The notes under the pieces were generated by a model that worked only from the letters and a program-made list of their open reading frames with translations, was not told the origin of the DNA and made no database searches. From Nemertoderma westbladi (Eukaryota; Xenacoelomorpha; Nemertodermatida; Nemertodermatidae), in contig JAUCBJ010004850.1 in NCBI GenBank assembly GCA_032718475.1, positions 1 to 54,092 on the forward strand: DNA of 54,092 nucleotides. The letters are read 5' to 3'. The position numbers and the translations under genes were made by a program. Positions 11,201 through 23,375 of this stretch are shown piece by piece (position 1 is the stretch's first letter; each line of letters opens with the position of its first letter).

Positions 11201-14200
11201 TAAGATATGCTGCTGAAGCTTTCTGTCTTTATAAGATATGCTGCTGTAGCTTTCTGTCTTTATAAGATATGCTGCTGTAGCTTTCTGTCTTTATAAGATA
11301 TGCTGCTGTAGCTTTCTGTCTTTATAAGATATGCTCCTGTAGCTTTCTGTCTTTATAAGATATGCTGCTGTAGCTTTCTGTCTTTATAAGATATGCTGCT
11401 GTAGCTTTCCGTCTTTATAAGATATGCTGCTGTAGCTTTTTGTCTTTATAAGATATGCTGCTGTAGCTTTCTGTCTTTATAAGATATGCTGCTGTAGCTT
11501 TCTGTCTTTATAAGATATGCTGCTGTAGCTTTCTGTCTTTATAAGATATGCTGCTGTGACTTTCTGTCTTTATAAGATATGCGGCTGTAGCTTTCTGTCT
11601 TTATAAGATATGCTGCTGTAGCTTTCTGTCTTTATAAGATATGCTGCTGTAGCTTTCTGTCTTTATAAGATATGCTGCTGTAGCTTTCTGTCTTTATAAG
11701 ATATGCTGCTGTAGCTTTCTGTCTTTATAAGATATGCTGCTGTAGCTTTCTGTCTTTATAAGATATGCTGCTGTAGCTTTCTGTCTTTATAAGATATGCT
11801 GCTGTAGCTTTCTGTCTTTATAAGATATGCTGCTGTGGCTTTCTGTCTTTATAAGATATGTTGCTGTAGCTTTCTGTCTTTATAAGATATGCTGCTGTAG
11901 CTTTCTGTCTTTATAAGATATGCTGCTGTAGCTTTCTGTCTTTATAAGATATGCTGCTGTAGCTTTCTGTCTTTATAAGATATGCTGCTGTAGCTTTCTG
12001 TCTTTATAAGATATGCTGCTGTAGCTTTCTGTCTTTATAAGATATGCTGCTGTGGCTTTCTGTCTTTATAAGATATGTTGCTGTAGCTTTCTGTCTTTAT
12101 AAGATATGCTGCTGTGGCTTTCTGTCTTTATAAGATATGTTGCTGTAGCTTTCTGTCTTTATAAGATATGCTGCTGTAGCTTTCTGTCTTTATAAGATAT
12201 GCTGCTGTAGCTTTCTGTCTTTATAAGATATGCTGCTGTAGCTTTCTGTCTTTATAAGATATGCTGCTGTAGCTTTCTGTCTTTATAAGATATGCTGCTG
12301 TAGCTTTAATTCTTTATAAGATATGCTGCTGTAGCTTTCTGTCTTTATAAGATATGCTGCTGTGGCTTTATGTCTTTATAAGATATGCTGCTGTGGCTTT
12401 CTGTCTTTATAAGATATGCTGCTGTAGCTTTATGTCTTTATAAGATATGCTGCTGTAGCTTTCTGTCTTTATAAGATATGCTGCTGTAGCTTTAATTCTT
12501 TATAAGATATGCTGCTGTAGCTTTCTGTCTTTATAAGATATGCTGCTGTGGCTTTATGTCTTTATAAGATATGCTGCTGTGGCTTTCTGTCTTTATAAGA
12601 TATGCTGCTGTAGCTTTATGTCTTTATAAGATATGCTGCTGTAGCTTTCTGTCTTTATAAGATATGCTGCTGTAGCTTTAATTCTTTATAAGATATGCTG
12701 CTGTAGCTTTCTGTCTTTATAAGATATGCTGCTGTGGCTTTATGTCTTTATAAGATATGCTGCTGTGGCTTTCTGTCTTTATAAGATATGCTGCTGTAGC
12801 TTTCTGTCTTTATAAGATATGCTCCTGTAGCTTTCTGTCTTTATAAGATATGCTGCTGTAGCTTTCTGTCTTTATAAGATATGCTGCTGTAGCTTTCTGT
12901 CTTTATAAGATATGCTGCTGTAGCTTTTTGTCTTTATAAGATATGCTGCTGTAGCTTTCTGTCTTTATAAGATATGCTGCTGTAGCTTTCTGTCTTTATA
13001 AGATATGCTGCTGTAGCTTTATGTCTTTATAAGATATGCTGCTGTGGCTTTCTGTCTTTATAAGATATGCTGCTGTAGCTTTCTGTCTTTATAAGATATG
13101 CTGCTGTAGCTTTCTGTCTTTATAAGATATGCTGCTGTAGCTTTATGTCTTTATAAGATATGCTGCTGTAACTTTCTGTCTTTATAAGATATGCTGCTGT
13201 AGCTTTCTGTCTTTATAAGATATGCTGCTGTAGCTTTATGTCTTTATAAGATATGCTGCTGTAACTTTCTGTCTTTATAAGATATGCTGCTGTAGCTTTC
13301 TGTCTTTATAAGATATGCTGATGTAGCTTTCTGTCTTTATAAGATATGCTGCTGTAGCTTTCTGTCTTTATAAGATATGCTGCTGTAGCTTTATGTCTTT
13401 ATAAGATATGCTGCTGTAGATTTCTGTCTTTATAAGATATGCTGCTGTAGCTTTCTGTCTTTATAAGATATGCTGCTGTAGCTTTCTGTCTTTATAAGAT
13501 ATGCTGCTGTAGCTTTCTGTCTTTATAAGATATGCTGCTGTAGCTTTATGTCTTTATAAGATATGCTGCTGTAACTTTCTGTCTTTATAAGATATGCTGC
13601 TGTAGCTTTCTGTCTTTATAAGATATGCTGATGTAGCTTTCTGTCTTTATAAGATATGCTGCTGTAGCTTTCTGTCTTGATAAGATATGCTGCTGTAGCT
13701 TTATGTCTTTATAAGATATGCTGCTGTAGATTTCTGTCTTTATAAGATATGCTGCTGTAGCTTTCTGTCTTTATAAGATATGCTGCTGTAGCTTTCTGTC
13801 TTTATAAGATATGCTGCTGTGGCTTTCTGTCTTTATAAGATATGCTGCTGTAGCTTTCTGTCTTTATAAGATATGCTGCTGTAACTTTCTGTCTTTATAA
13901 GATATGCTGCTGTAGCTTTCTGTCTTTATAAGATATGCTGATGTAGCTTTCTGTCTTTATAAGATATGCTGCTGTAGCTTTCTGTCTTTATAAGATATGC
14001 TGCTGTAGCTTTCTGTCTTTATAAGATATGCTGCTGTAGCTTTCTGTCTTTATAAGATATGCTGCTGTGGCTTTCTGTCTTTATAAGATATGCTGCTTTA
14101 GCTTGCTGTCTTTATAAGATATGCTGCTGAGGCTTTCTGTCTTTATAAGATATGCTGCTGTAGCTTTCTGTCTTTATAAGATATTCTGCTGTAGCTTTCT

Positions 14201-16193
14201 GTCTTTATTAGATATGCTGCTGTAGCTTACTGTCTTTATAAGATATGCTGCTGTAGCTTTCTGTCTTTATAAGATATGCTGCTGTAGCTTTCTGTCTTTA
14301 TAAGATATGCTGATGTGGCTTTCTGTCTTTATAAGATATGCTGCTGAAGCTTTCTGTCTTTATAAGATATGCTGCTGTAGCTTTCTGTCTTTATAAGATA
14401 TGCTGCTGTAGCTTTCTGTCTTTATAAGATATGCTGCTGTAGCTTTCTGTCTTTATAAGATATGCTCCTGTAGCTTTCTGTCTTTATAAGATATGCTGCT
14501 GTAGCTTTCTGTCTTTATAAGATATGCTGCTGTAGCTTTCCGTCTTTATAAGATATGCTGCTGTAGCTTTTTGTCTTTATAAGATATGCTGCTGTAGCTT
14601 TCTGTCTTTATAAGATATGCTGCTGTAGCTTTCTGTCTTTATAAGATATGCTGCTGTAGCTTTCTGTCTTTATAAGATATGCTGCTGTGACTTTCTGTCT
14701 TTATAAGATATGCGGCTGTAGCTTTCTGTCTTTATAAGATATGCTGCTGTAGCTTTCTGTCTTTATAAGATATGCTGCTGTAGCTTTCTGTCTTTATAAG
14801 ATATGCTGCTGTAGCTTTCTGTCTTTATAAGATATGCTGCTGTAGCTTTCTGTCTTTATAAGATATGCTGCTGTAGCTTTCTGTCTTTATAAGATATGCT
14901 GCTGTAGCTTTCTGTCTTTATAAGATATGCTGCTGTAGCTTTCTGTCTTTATAAGATATGCTGCTGTGGCTTTCTGTCTTTATAAGATATGTTGCTGTAG
15001 CTTTCTGTCTTTATAAGATATGCTGCTGTAGCTTTCTGTCTTTATAAGATATGCTGCTGTAGCTTTCTGTCTTTATAAGATATGCTGCTGTAGCTTTCTG
15101 TCTTTATAAGATATGCTGCTGTAGCTTTCTGTCTTTATAAGATATGCTGCTGTAGCTTTCTGTCTTTATAAGATATGCTGCTGTGGCTTTCTGTCTTTAT
15201 AAGATATGTTGCTGTAGCTTTCTGTCTTTATAAGATATGCTGCTGTGGCTTTCTGTCTTTATAAGATATGTTGCTGTAGCTTTCTGTCTTTATAAGATAT
15301 GCTGCTGTAGCTTTCTGTCTTTATAAGATATGCTGCTGTAGCTTTCTGTCTTTATAAGATATGCTGCTGTAGCTTTCTGTCTTTATAAGATATGCTGCTG
15401 TAGCTTTCTGTCTTTATAAGATATGCTGCTGTAGCTTTAATTCTTTATAAGATATGCTGCTGTAGCTTTCTGTCTTTATAAGATATGCTGCTGTGGCTTT
15501 ATGTCTTTATAAGATATGCTGCTGTGGCTTTCTGTCTTTATAAGATATGCTGCTGTAGCTTTATGTCTTTATAAGATATGCTGCTGTAGCTTTCTGTCTT
15601 TATAGGATATGCTGCTGTAGCTTTAATTCTTTATAAGATATGCTGCTGTAGCTTTCTGTCTTTATAAGATATGCTGCTGTGGCTTTATGTCTTTATAAGA
15701 TATGCTGCTGTGGCTTTCTGTCTTTATAAGATATGCTGCTGTAGCTTTATGTCTTTATAAGATATGCTGCTGTAGCTTTCTGTCTTTATAAGATATGCTG
15801 CTGTAGCTTTAATTCTTTATAAGATATGCTGCTGTAGCTTTCTGTCTTTATAAGATATGCTGCTGTGGCTTTATGTCTTTATAAGATATGCTGCTGTGGC
15901 TTTCTGTCTTTATAAGATATGCTGCTGTAGCTTTATGTCTTTATAAGATATGCTGCTGTAGCTTTCTGTCTTTATAAGATATGCTGCTGTAGCTTTAATT
16001 CTTTATAAGATATGCTGCTGTAGCTTTCTGTCTTTATAAGATATGCTGCTGTGGCTTTATGTCTTTATAAGATATGCTGCTGTGGCTTTCTGTCTTTATA
16101 AGATATGCTGCTGTAGCTTTCTGTCTTTATAAGATATGCTGCTGTAGCTTTTTGTCTTTATAAGATATGCTGCTGTGGCTTTCTGTCTTTATT
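5216..16193 (+). repeat. 31-bp minisatellite, 11 kb, with higher-order duplication
   Basis: About 354 copies of a 31-bp unit, TATAAGATATGCTGCTGTAG then CTTTCTGTCTT. Variants include CTTTAATTCTT, CTTTATGTCTT, CTGTGGC, CTGATGTAG, CTGTAACTTT and a rare CTGCTTTAGCTTGCTG. Marker variants recur exactly 3131 bp (101 units) apart, for example CTCCTGTAGC at 9691 and 12822, GCTGCTTTAG at 10961 and 14092, and GCGGCTG at 11581 and 14712. A block of about 3.1 kb was therefore duplicated in tandem inside the array. A smaller six-unit (186-bp) repeat is seen at 12308-12680 and 15439-15997. Unlike the other arrays it has no donor on the plus strand, but its CTTTCTGTCTTTATAAG resembles an acceptor tract. Confidence 0.97.
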
Positions 16194-16200
16194 CCTTCAG

Positions 16201-16287
16201 GAACTTTTATTCTTTTTAACTCACTTTACACCCCCCCCCCCCCCCCCCCCACCCCCACATGTTATTTTCGTAATTCATAGTATTTAA
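16201..16287 (+). other. Candidate terminal exon of the Islet paralogue (weak)
   Basis: The last unit of the 31-bp array changes into TTCTGTCTTTATTCCTTCAG, a good 3' splice site ending at 16200. The frame that follows in phase 0, the phase left by the exon ending at 4662, codes ELLFFLTHFT, a run of nine prolines from a poly(C) tract, then HVIFVIHSI and a stop. The canonical gene also ends with a short tail containing consecutive prolines (IDTPPPPPAQ). An AATAAA lies at 16708-16713. Poly(C) can create prolines by chance and no conserved motif is present, so this remains a guess. Confidence 0.22.
16230..16256 (+). repeat. Poly(C) tract
   Basis: A run of C of about 20 bases followed by ACCCCC. 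It is one of several long G or C homopolymers in the window, the others lying near 4102, 4365, 26225, 32520, 40190 and 42117. Confidence 0.9.
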
Positions 16288-19245
16288 TATTAGTTTAGAA
16301 TTTGTGTGCTTTCATTGAGGCGAAACTTTGTTAATCAAATTACTTGGTTTTCATGTAATCGAATGATTTCAACATATAAATTATTCCGTCTTAGTTATAA
16401 TATTCCGTTATAGTTATGGAGACTTACTGTATCAATAATTACTATTATACGATAAACTTAATATAATATTAATTAATTCAATTGATAATTGATTTAACGT
16501 GAATTCTCCTTTTTTTTAGGTTTACGAAACAAAATTTGAGATTTGCAACAAATTTGTAAAGAAGACCCCACAGACCCCACATAGAAGACTCCCAATGCCA
16601 CAGTTGATATGGAATCACTGAACCTTCAGAAACCATCTGTTTAACTTTGTGATTTACGCAGTGATATGTGCTGCTTTGCTTAATTCGTAAAAAAACTCTA
16701 AACTTATAATAAATCCAAAACTTATGTTGGACTTTCTCAACTATTTGCCAGTTATATCATCGTGTGTTGCTTTTACAACTTTATTTATTTATTAAATATT
16801 GTATAGAAATGGATTCACTTATCATTTGGTTTTGCCTATCATCTACCTCTTTACTGTGATTAATATTCAGCATGATGGGCCCAAATTGGTTTATATACGT
16901 AGATATCGTGTCTCCATGATAATATTGAAGTAGAATGAGATACTATTATTATAAATATCCTATAAATTTGTATGTTTCTGAGACATGGGGGGCTTTGTTT
17001 TGGTTATTCTAACTCTATCTAACCAAAACAATACACCAAAGTGAATTGAAAAGGTTCCAGTTTAAATTACCGAACAAAGCCAACGTTTACAGCATTTATT
17101 GGTGGTACTGTGCTACTGGTACCGGTACAGGTGAACTCAAATCAGCTTGTGTTGGAGATTTAATTAAAATATTTTAACCTCCAAACCAAACAAGTAGGTA
17201 GCTAACCTCCCTTCCTCCCACTACTATTGCAGTTCGCCTACCTATATACCGCGCAGTGCATGTGCATATCTCTGCACAGTCTGACGTGTGGTAATCTGGG
17301 CTTACATACGGGCCTATTGAAACACGGTTAGATGTAAAGGCGTCCTAATTAGCGGCACGGCTAGTACTAGTAGCCTCAATGAGCCTCTCTAGCAACACAA
17401 CTGCTTTAATTAACTCACAAACTTGGCATTATTCCTGCTATTTTCTCGGCGTGCAATATTTATCGACATACTATTTCCTCCCCCAACCTGGCGTTACCCC
17501 CCTGTATTTATTCGGCCATCCCCGAGGGAAATCATCCGTTTTTGACTACCAAATCGGAGGATTATCTCTTATCCTTTAAATCAAATGTAACACGAATTAT
17601 TAGTCGGGGCTGAAATATGACATTCCGCTTTGGAGGAAAAAACGGTAATTTATAGAATTTACGATTCTTTAAACATATTTTACTGTAAAATATTGTCATT
17701 TTTTTGTTGTCAAGGAAATGTTAGAGAAATCTGAATATCTGAACCTCACTTTTTCTCTCGTAATCGAGGCAAGATCAGGGACAGTCGATCTATTTTGCTA
17801 CGGTAGAAGTGATCGAAAAGACTCGCATGGTCGCAGGGTGCTGCTGAGTTTTGACAATAAGATGTTACAACCGAGGTTATTGTACATCGCCTCATTTGTT
17901 TTGTGAGCATTTAATATCTTTTGAGGGGCAGATCCGAGAATTGAATTTCTATGGATTCTACAGATAATTTCATATTTAGTTGCTCTTAGTAAGTTAACTG
18001 GTAATGTACTTGGTGTCTGGTGTAGCCCTACCCAGGTTGATACTTTAAGTCGAATCGAACGACGCAATAATTATTCATTGTCTCGTGCCGGATGTAACAA
18101 GCAAAACTGCAGTGGATGAAGCCACATCCTTTATTCCAAATTGAATCATTGAGTTTTACGCTAAGATATTCCGTTATATATAAACTCTGCGAGCCACCCA
18201 CATAATGTCCAATGTAGTTGAAATTACATGCGCGATCGCACATCCAAAACAAGTATTTTCGCTATGGTTTGTCCACCTAGAAGGAAACGCTAGGTTTTAT
18301 ACCAAGTGTCAATCCTTGAACTCACGATTAATTATGATGTAGGGCTGGAATCGACAAAGCGCTTAATCATGTATGATGTTACTCCCAACATACCAAACCA
18401 TAGCAAACACACCACGAAACAATTAACACGACAGCTACTAATCCCATAGGACTAATTAATTTATCTATAGGTTCGATAGGAGCGACTTATTAACGCTATA
18501 AGCCACGCGGAAACTCTCCGAGAGGACGAACAATTGCACTACAAATTAGACCAACTGGCATCAACCAGGGTGATTGAATAATCTAGATAAGGTTCACTCA
18601 AGCATGCTCTACATATCATTGTGTTCGTTAGGTCTCTATACTAAGGCCGCTGCTGTGTGTACGTACGGTACCGGTACCGTGGTACTGTACACCAATTCAG
18701 CAATAACAATACCTAACCTAATGAGATTGCTCGTTATGGCCCTCCTTAAGGGAGGGGAAGGTGGCTTTTGCCAGCATGTGGTAGCAGATAACTCTAGTTT
18801 GTCTACCTTTCTTTAGACTAGCAGCTCTTTGTTTGACTCCATTCACTGTAGAGATTGGGCTAATTATATTAGGCGTCATTTGTATACACTGCGGTACTGG
18901 TATGCCGTGGTTTGGTTAATGAGAGAACGCCTTACTGCAGTGTACCGTTGAGCTGAAGAGTTAGTTAGTTATTAATAAACTGTTTGGAATGGCTTTGGCT
19001 TGAGATTTCATATCAGAATTGAACCTCAACTCATTTCATATTACAGTTGCAGAGTAGTGAAGGGATTGATGATTTTGCTATTTTATTCGGGGCTTTTTTC
19101 TTAGTGTCTCGCCTTCCTTGCCGCCCTCACGTCGACACATTCACGATAAATCACAATCATCCTCAACAAAAATATCATTTTATGTCTGCGTTATGGGACA
19201 AGTTTCATAATCTTCTCAAAATTGTTGTCATCTATAAATTTGGAT
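16288..19245. other. Intergenic stretch, nothing recognised
   Basis: AT-rich sequence between the 31-bp array and the first copy of the inverted element. Short open frames up to about 89 codons occur on both strands, but none has a recognisable motif or splice context. GGTACCGGTACC-like alternations occur near 17120 and 18665. This is the expected 3' flank region between the two convergent Islet genes. Confidence 0.5.
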
Positions 19246-20697
19246 GATTTTTTTTATCAAACATAATATTCGCCGATCACCACAACTGACTTTGTATTTG
19301 CGCTCTTGATAGTTATACATGAGTGCCAAAAGTTCCACTAGTGCCATACCATACAATCATTCAAGCATCACTTCCCTCTCTTGAGAATCACAGGGTGTAC
19401 AAACTATAGAACTTCAGGGGTCTGGTTCATTTATTCCTTTTCCAATCTGCAGCTGCACACGAGCAAGGTAAGGGATATTGGACAAGGTCGACAAATCCTT
19501 TACAAACTATTTTCTGTGTGTTTAGCTAACCACTGGGGGTCCCGAGTCAACAATATCTCCCCATACTAACGTACTTTCCTACCAAACTGTTAGTTTATAG
19601 AGACAGGTAGGCCTATTTGATTGTAACCTTGTCCTACTGCACCAGTACCATGGGTTACCCCTGCATCCACACAAAGCATTCATTCTTATCTTGGAATGGT
19701 ATCAAATATCTTGCTACCCCCTGGCTTGCAGATGGTATTTCTATTGGACATATGAAAAGCCCACCCGTGACCATGGTATGTGTGAGGAACAATAATGTGG
19801 CTACAAATATATTAACATTATTTTTAACTTAATATCAAGCCAAATAATTAATACACTTATTAGCTCATAAATAAATATTGTATTTAAAGTTTTGTTATTA
19901 ATTATAACGTCCTTCCTAATTAGTTAGTTATCATATACTAGTTGGGTGGAGTGAATATATTCATGTATAAGATTAAAACATTGAATCTCAAATCAATTCC
20001 TCCATAGATTCAACCCCATTAATTATTAATCAATGCTATAAAGGTTGGCTTTTGGTTCCAGATAAAGTTAAATAAATCGAATTAAAGAGAAAGACGATTA
20101 AATTCGTTCGTTTACCCCGCGGTCCGGTTAAGGTAACTTAAGGATGAGTGCATTATTTAATCCTTGTCTCTGTCCCCACCAGCTGGGAGGTGTCCCTTCG
20201 CATGTCTTAACGGATAGACGCATCTCAACCCACCCCAAGGCCAACTCTGCAATAAAGATCGCCACCCCCCCTAGCTGATCCACACGTCTTATGAATAAGC
20301 CATTATGGCACATCAAAAAGCTTTTAGAGAGAAATAACCCATCTAACTAATTACAGGAGCGACCTATGGAGATAAACTACTTTGTTATAAAGTCGACTTA
20401 GTTCACTCAACATCCATCGGAAACTCTTTTTCTCTCCAAGTCGACTGGTTTGTGTCACTATGTGTAGGAACCGTGGTTGTTGATCCCGAGCTATTTAAAT
20501 ACCGCAAAGTGAATGAGAAGAGAAAGAAATTGTCATGGAGACTGGTGGGGGCGACTCTTAAACGTTCCAGTTTGAGTGAAGGTGAGTTTAAATGGGTTGG
20601 GACTGGAGGGCCACGTGTTTGTGAGGCAATAATGTATTCGGGATTTCGTCAAAATATAATTATCGTAAGAATAATAGGCTGCGATCGCAATTGTGGT
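19246..20697 (+). mobile_element. Element copy A of an inverted 1.4-kb repeat pair
   Basis: Nearly identical, in reverse orientation, to 51939-53376. Arm 1 (19246-19787) and arm 2 (20007-20697) match the other copy at roughly 95 percent or better by eye, while the ~219-bp core (19788-20006) is unrelated to the other core. The matched region starts near TTTTTTTTATCAAACATAAT and ends at GGCTGCGATCG. A frame in arm 2 beginning MSLCVGTVVVD (20452 onward) is kept in both copies with P/S, N/D and I/L differences, and another 62-codon frame lies on the opposite strand (20128-20316). I recognise no transposase, and no clear terminal inverted repeats or target duplication. It could be a non-autonomous transposon or a segmental duplication. 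Confidence 0.7.
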
Positions 20698-21825
20698 TCC
20701 GCTGTTTTATGTTTGGATGGTTTTAGTGATAATTACTTAAAAACATCTTACACAACAAAACCTAAAGCGATGCCACAAAATAATATGAATATTTAATCAT
20801 CTTGAATGATTTTTGATTATCATGCGAAATGATAATGTTGACGTGACTTTCAATGACAAATTTTCCCATAAAGATAAATCGATTTCTCATCAATAATATT
20901 TAGGGTAAATAAATACTTAGGAAAAAAATTCTAAATGATTTTATCTCAAAGATACTTTATTTTAACGGATATAATAATAAACTAGAACTTAACAACTAAA
21001 ACTAAAACTTTATGTAATTCTATATAATCACACCTAGGTATAACGTAATATAATGTACTGCAATTATAAAAAAAAACCCTCATAAAAATATTGCTACTGT
21101 ATAAAATAGTACACAACGCACCAATATCGATAACTTGACTTCACAATACCAAATAATTACAGAAATATTAAAGTAAACAAATAAGGTACTAGAACAGTGA
21201 AATTTCGATAATACCAAAAAACGACACAAAATCAGAATTATTAGTCATAATTTCGCCAAGTTAGTCAGGCGGTCGGACAGTGTGACAGTCCGTTCGATGT
21301 TACTTTCGGACTTTTAGGTCCTGAAGTGAATGCACTGGATATCATTAAAATGACGTGTATAATTTATTAAATAGTCTTCTAGTAATTTGATATAAATATA
21401 CAAAATGAATTTTATCAAGAACTCGAACAAATATAGTCGATACAATTAAACGAATAACTTTGTTAAACAATAATAAAACCGTAGCAGAGTGAACCAATGA
21501 AACTCAATATAAACCGACTGGGTTCAACGAACTAAATAGATGGTATAATAATATCGAGTTTAGGTTAGAATTTCCGAGAATTTCGTTACAATATCTCCGC
21601 TAGATCGAACTGTATTACGGTAAGTTAGGCTTATGTATTCGATGCGTTTCATATTTAAATTCTTCTTATTCAACACCGACATTATTAGTGACCGTAAAGC
21701 AATAAGGGACTAGCTATACTGTCTCCGTTAGAGGAAATGTCAGAAAGTGGAGAGGACGACAATTGCGTGTCATAAACCTAAAAATAATAATAAATAATAT
21801 AATTATATAATATATACCCAGGATA
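20698..21825. other. Intergenic stretch, nothing recognised
   Basis: AT-rich sequence with no supported coding region, repeat or RNA gene. It separates element copy A from the 27-bp array. Confidence 0.5.
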
Positions 21826-23150
21826 TTGCGTGACATTACAGTCCCTTACAAGTCGCGTGACATTACAGCCCCTTACAAGTCGAGTGACATTACAGCCCCT
21901 TACAAGTCGCGTGACATTACAACTCCTTACAAGTCGCGTGACATTACAGCCCCTTACAAGTCGCGTGACATTACAGCCCCTTACAAGTCGCGTGACATTA
22001 CAGCCCCTTACAAGTCGCGTGACATTACAACCCCTTACAAGTCGAGTGACATTACAGCCCCTTACAAGTCGCGTGACATTACAGCCCCTTATAAGTCGCG
22101 TAACATTACAGCCCCTTACAAGTCGAGTGACATTACAGCCCCTTACAAGTCGCGTGACATTACAGCCCCTTACAAGTCGCGTGACATTACAACCCCTTAC
22201 AAGTCGAGTGACATTACAGCCCCTTACAAGTCGCGTGACATTACAGCCCCTTACAAGTCGCGTGACATTACAGCCCCTTACAAGTCGCGTGACATTACAG
22301 CCCCTTACAAGTCGCGTGACATTACAGCCCCTTACAAGTCGCGTGACATTACAGCCCCTTATAAGTCGCGTGACATTACAGCCCCTTACAAGTCGCGTGA
22401 CATTACAGCCCCTTACAAGTCGCGTGACATTACAGCCCCTTACAAGTCGCGTGACATTACAGCCCCTTACAAGTCGCGTGACATTACAGCCCCTTACAAG
22501 TCGCGTGACATTACAGCCCCTTACAAGTCGCGTGACATTACAGCCCCTTACAAGTCGCGTGACATTACAGCCCCTTACAAGTCGCGTGACATTACAGCCC
22601 CTTACAAGTCGCGTGACATTACAGCCCCTTACAAGTCGCGTGACATTACAGCCCCTTACAAGTCGCGTGACATTACAGCCCCTTACAAGTCGCGTGACAT
22701 TACAGCCCCTTATAAGTCGCGTGACATTACAGCCCCTTACAAGTCGCGTAACATTACAGCCCCTCACAAGTCGAGTGACATTACAGCCCCTTACAAGTAT
22801 CGTGACATTACAGCCCCTTACAAGTCGCGTGACATTACAACCCCTTACAAGTCGCGTGACATTACAGCCCCTTACAAGTCGCGTGACATTACAGCCCCTT
22901 ACAAGTCGCGTGACATTACAGCCCCTTACAAGTCGCGTGACATTACAGCCCCTTACAAGTCGCGTGACATTACAGCCCCTTATAAGTCGCGTGACATTAC
23001 AGCCCCTTACAAGTCGCGTAACATTACAGCCCCTCACAAGTCGAGTGACATTACAGCCCCTTACAAGTATCGTGACATTACAGCCCCTTACAAGTCGCGT
23101 GACATTACAACCCCTTACAAGTCGCGTGACATTACAGCCCCTTACAAGTC
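21826..23150 (-). repeat. 27-bp minisatellite, open in several frames
   Basis: About 49 copies of a 27-bp unit (plus strand GTGACATTACAGCCCCTTAC then AAGTCGC). Because 27 is a multiple of three, three frames stay open throughout, giving nonapeptide repeats RDITAPYKS and VTLQPLTSR on plus and RLVRGCNVT on minus. None starts from a convincing ATG context or joins to other coding sequence, so I treat them as artefacts. On the minus strand each unit holds GACTT|GTAAGG, a donor-like motif on the strand of the Islet gene. A ten-unit block with marker variants (CCCCTCACAAG, AAGTATCG) recurs exactly 270 bp apart (22741 and 23011). Confidence 0.95.
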
Positions 23151-23375
23151 TCTGCGCAACATTTTGAGTTTCGCATTTATTATTTATCAATTTAGTTGGT
23201 CAATATATAATTATAAATGTTTAGTAGCTAGTTGCTGATTAAAGTCAACCGCGAGTGTGGTTATTACAAGAGCGTAGCGAGTGGAAACTCGTACGAAGTG
23301 GCAGAGTTTTTGAGATAGGATGGGAAGGAAAGTTTATTAGTAACGAGATCGGTGTCAGCCATATGTTGCCACAAA
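23151..23375. other. Spacer between two minisatellites
   Basis: Short unique spacer without a recognised gene. Its end next to the 27-bp array reads, on minus, ATGTTGCGCAGAGACTT before GTAAGG. This could be an exon end by analogy with the other arrays, but no upstream acceptor or protein similarity supports it. Confidence 0.4.

Noticed and set aside
21778-23238. 470-codon frames with nonapeptide repeats on both strands of the 27-bp array
   Set aside because: The period is a multiple of three, so several frames are open by arithmetic. Both strands and a third frame are equally open, and no normal start or partner exon is seen.
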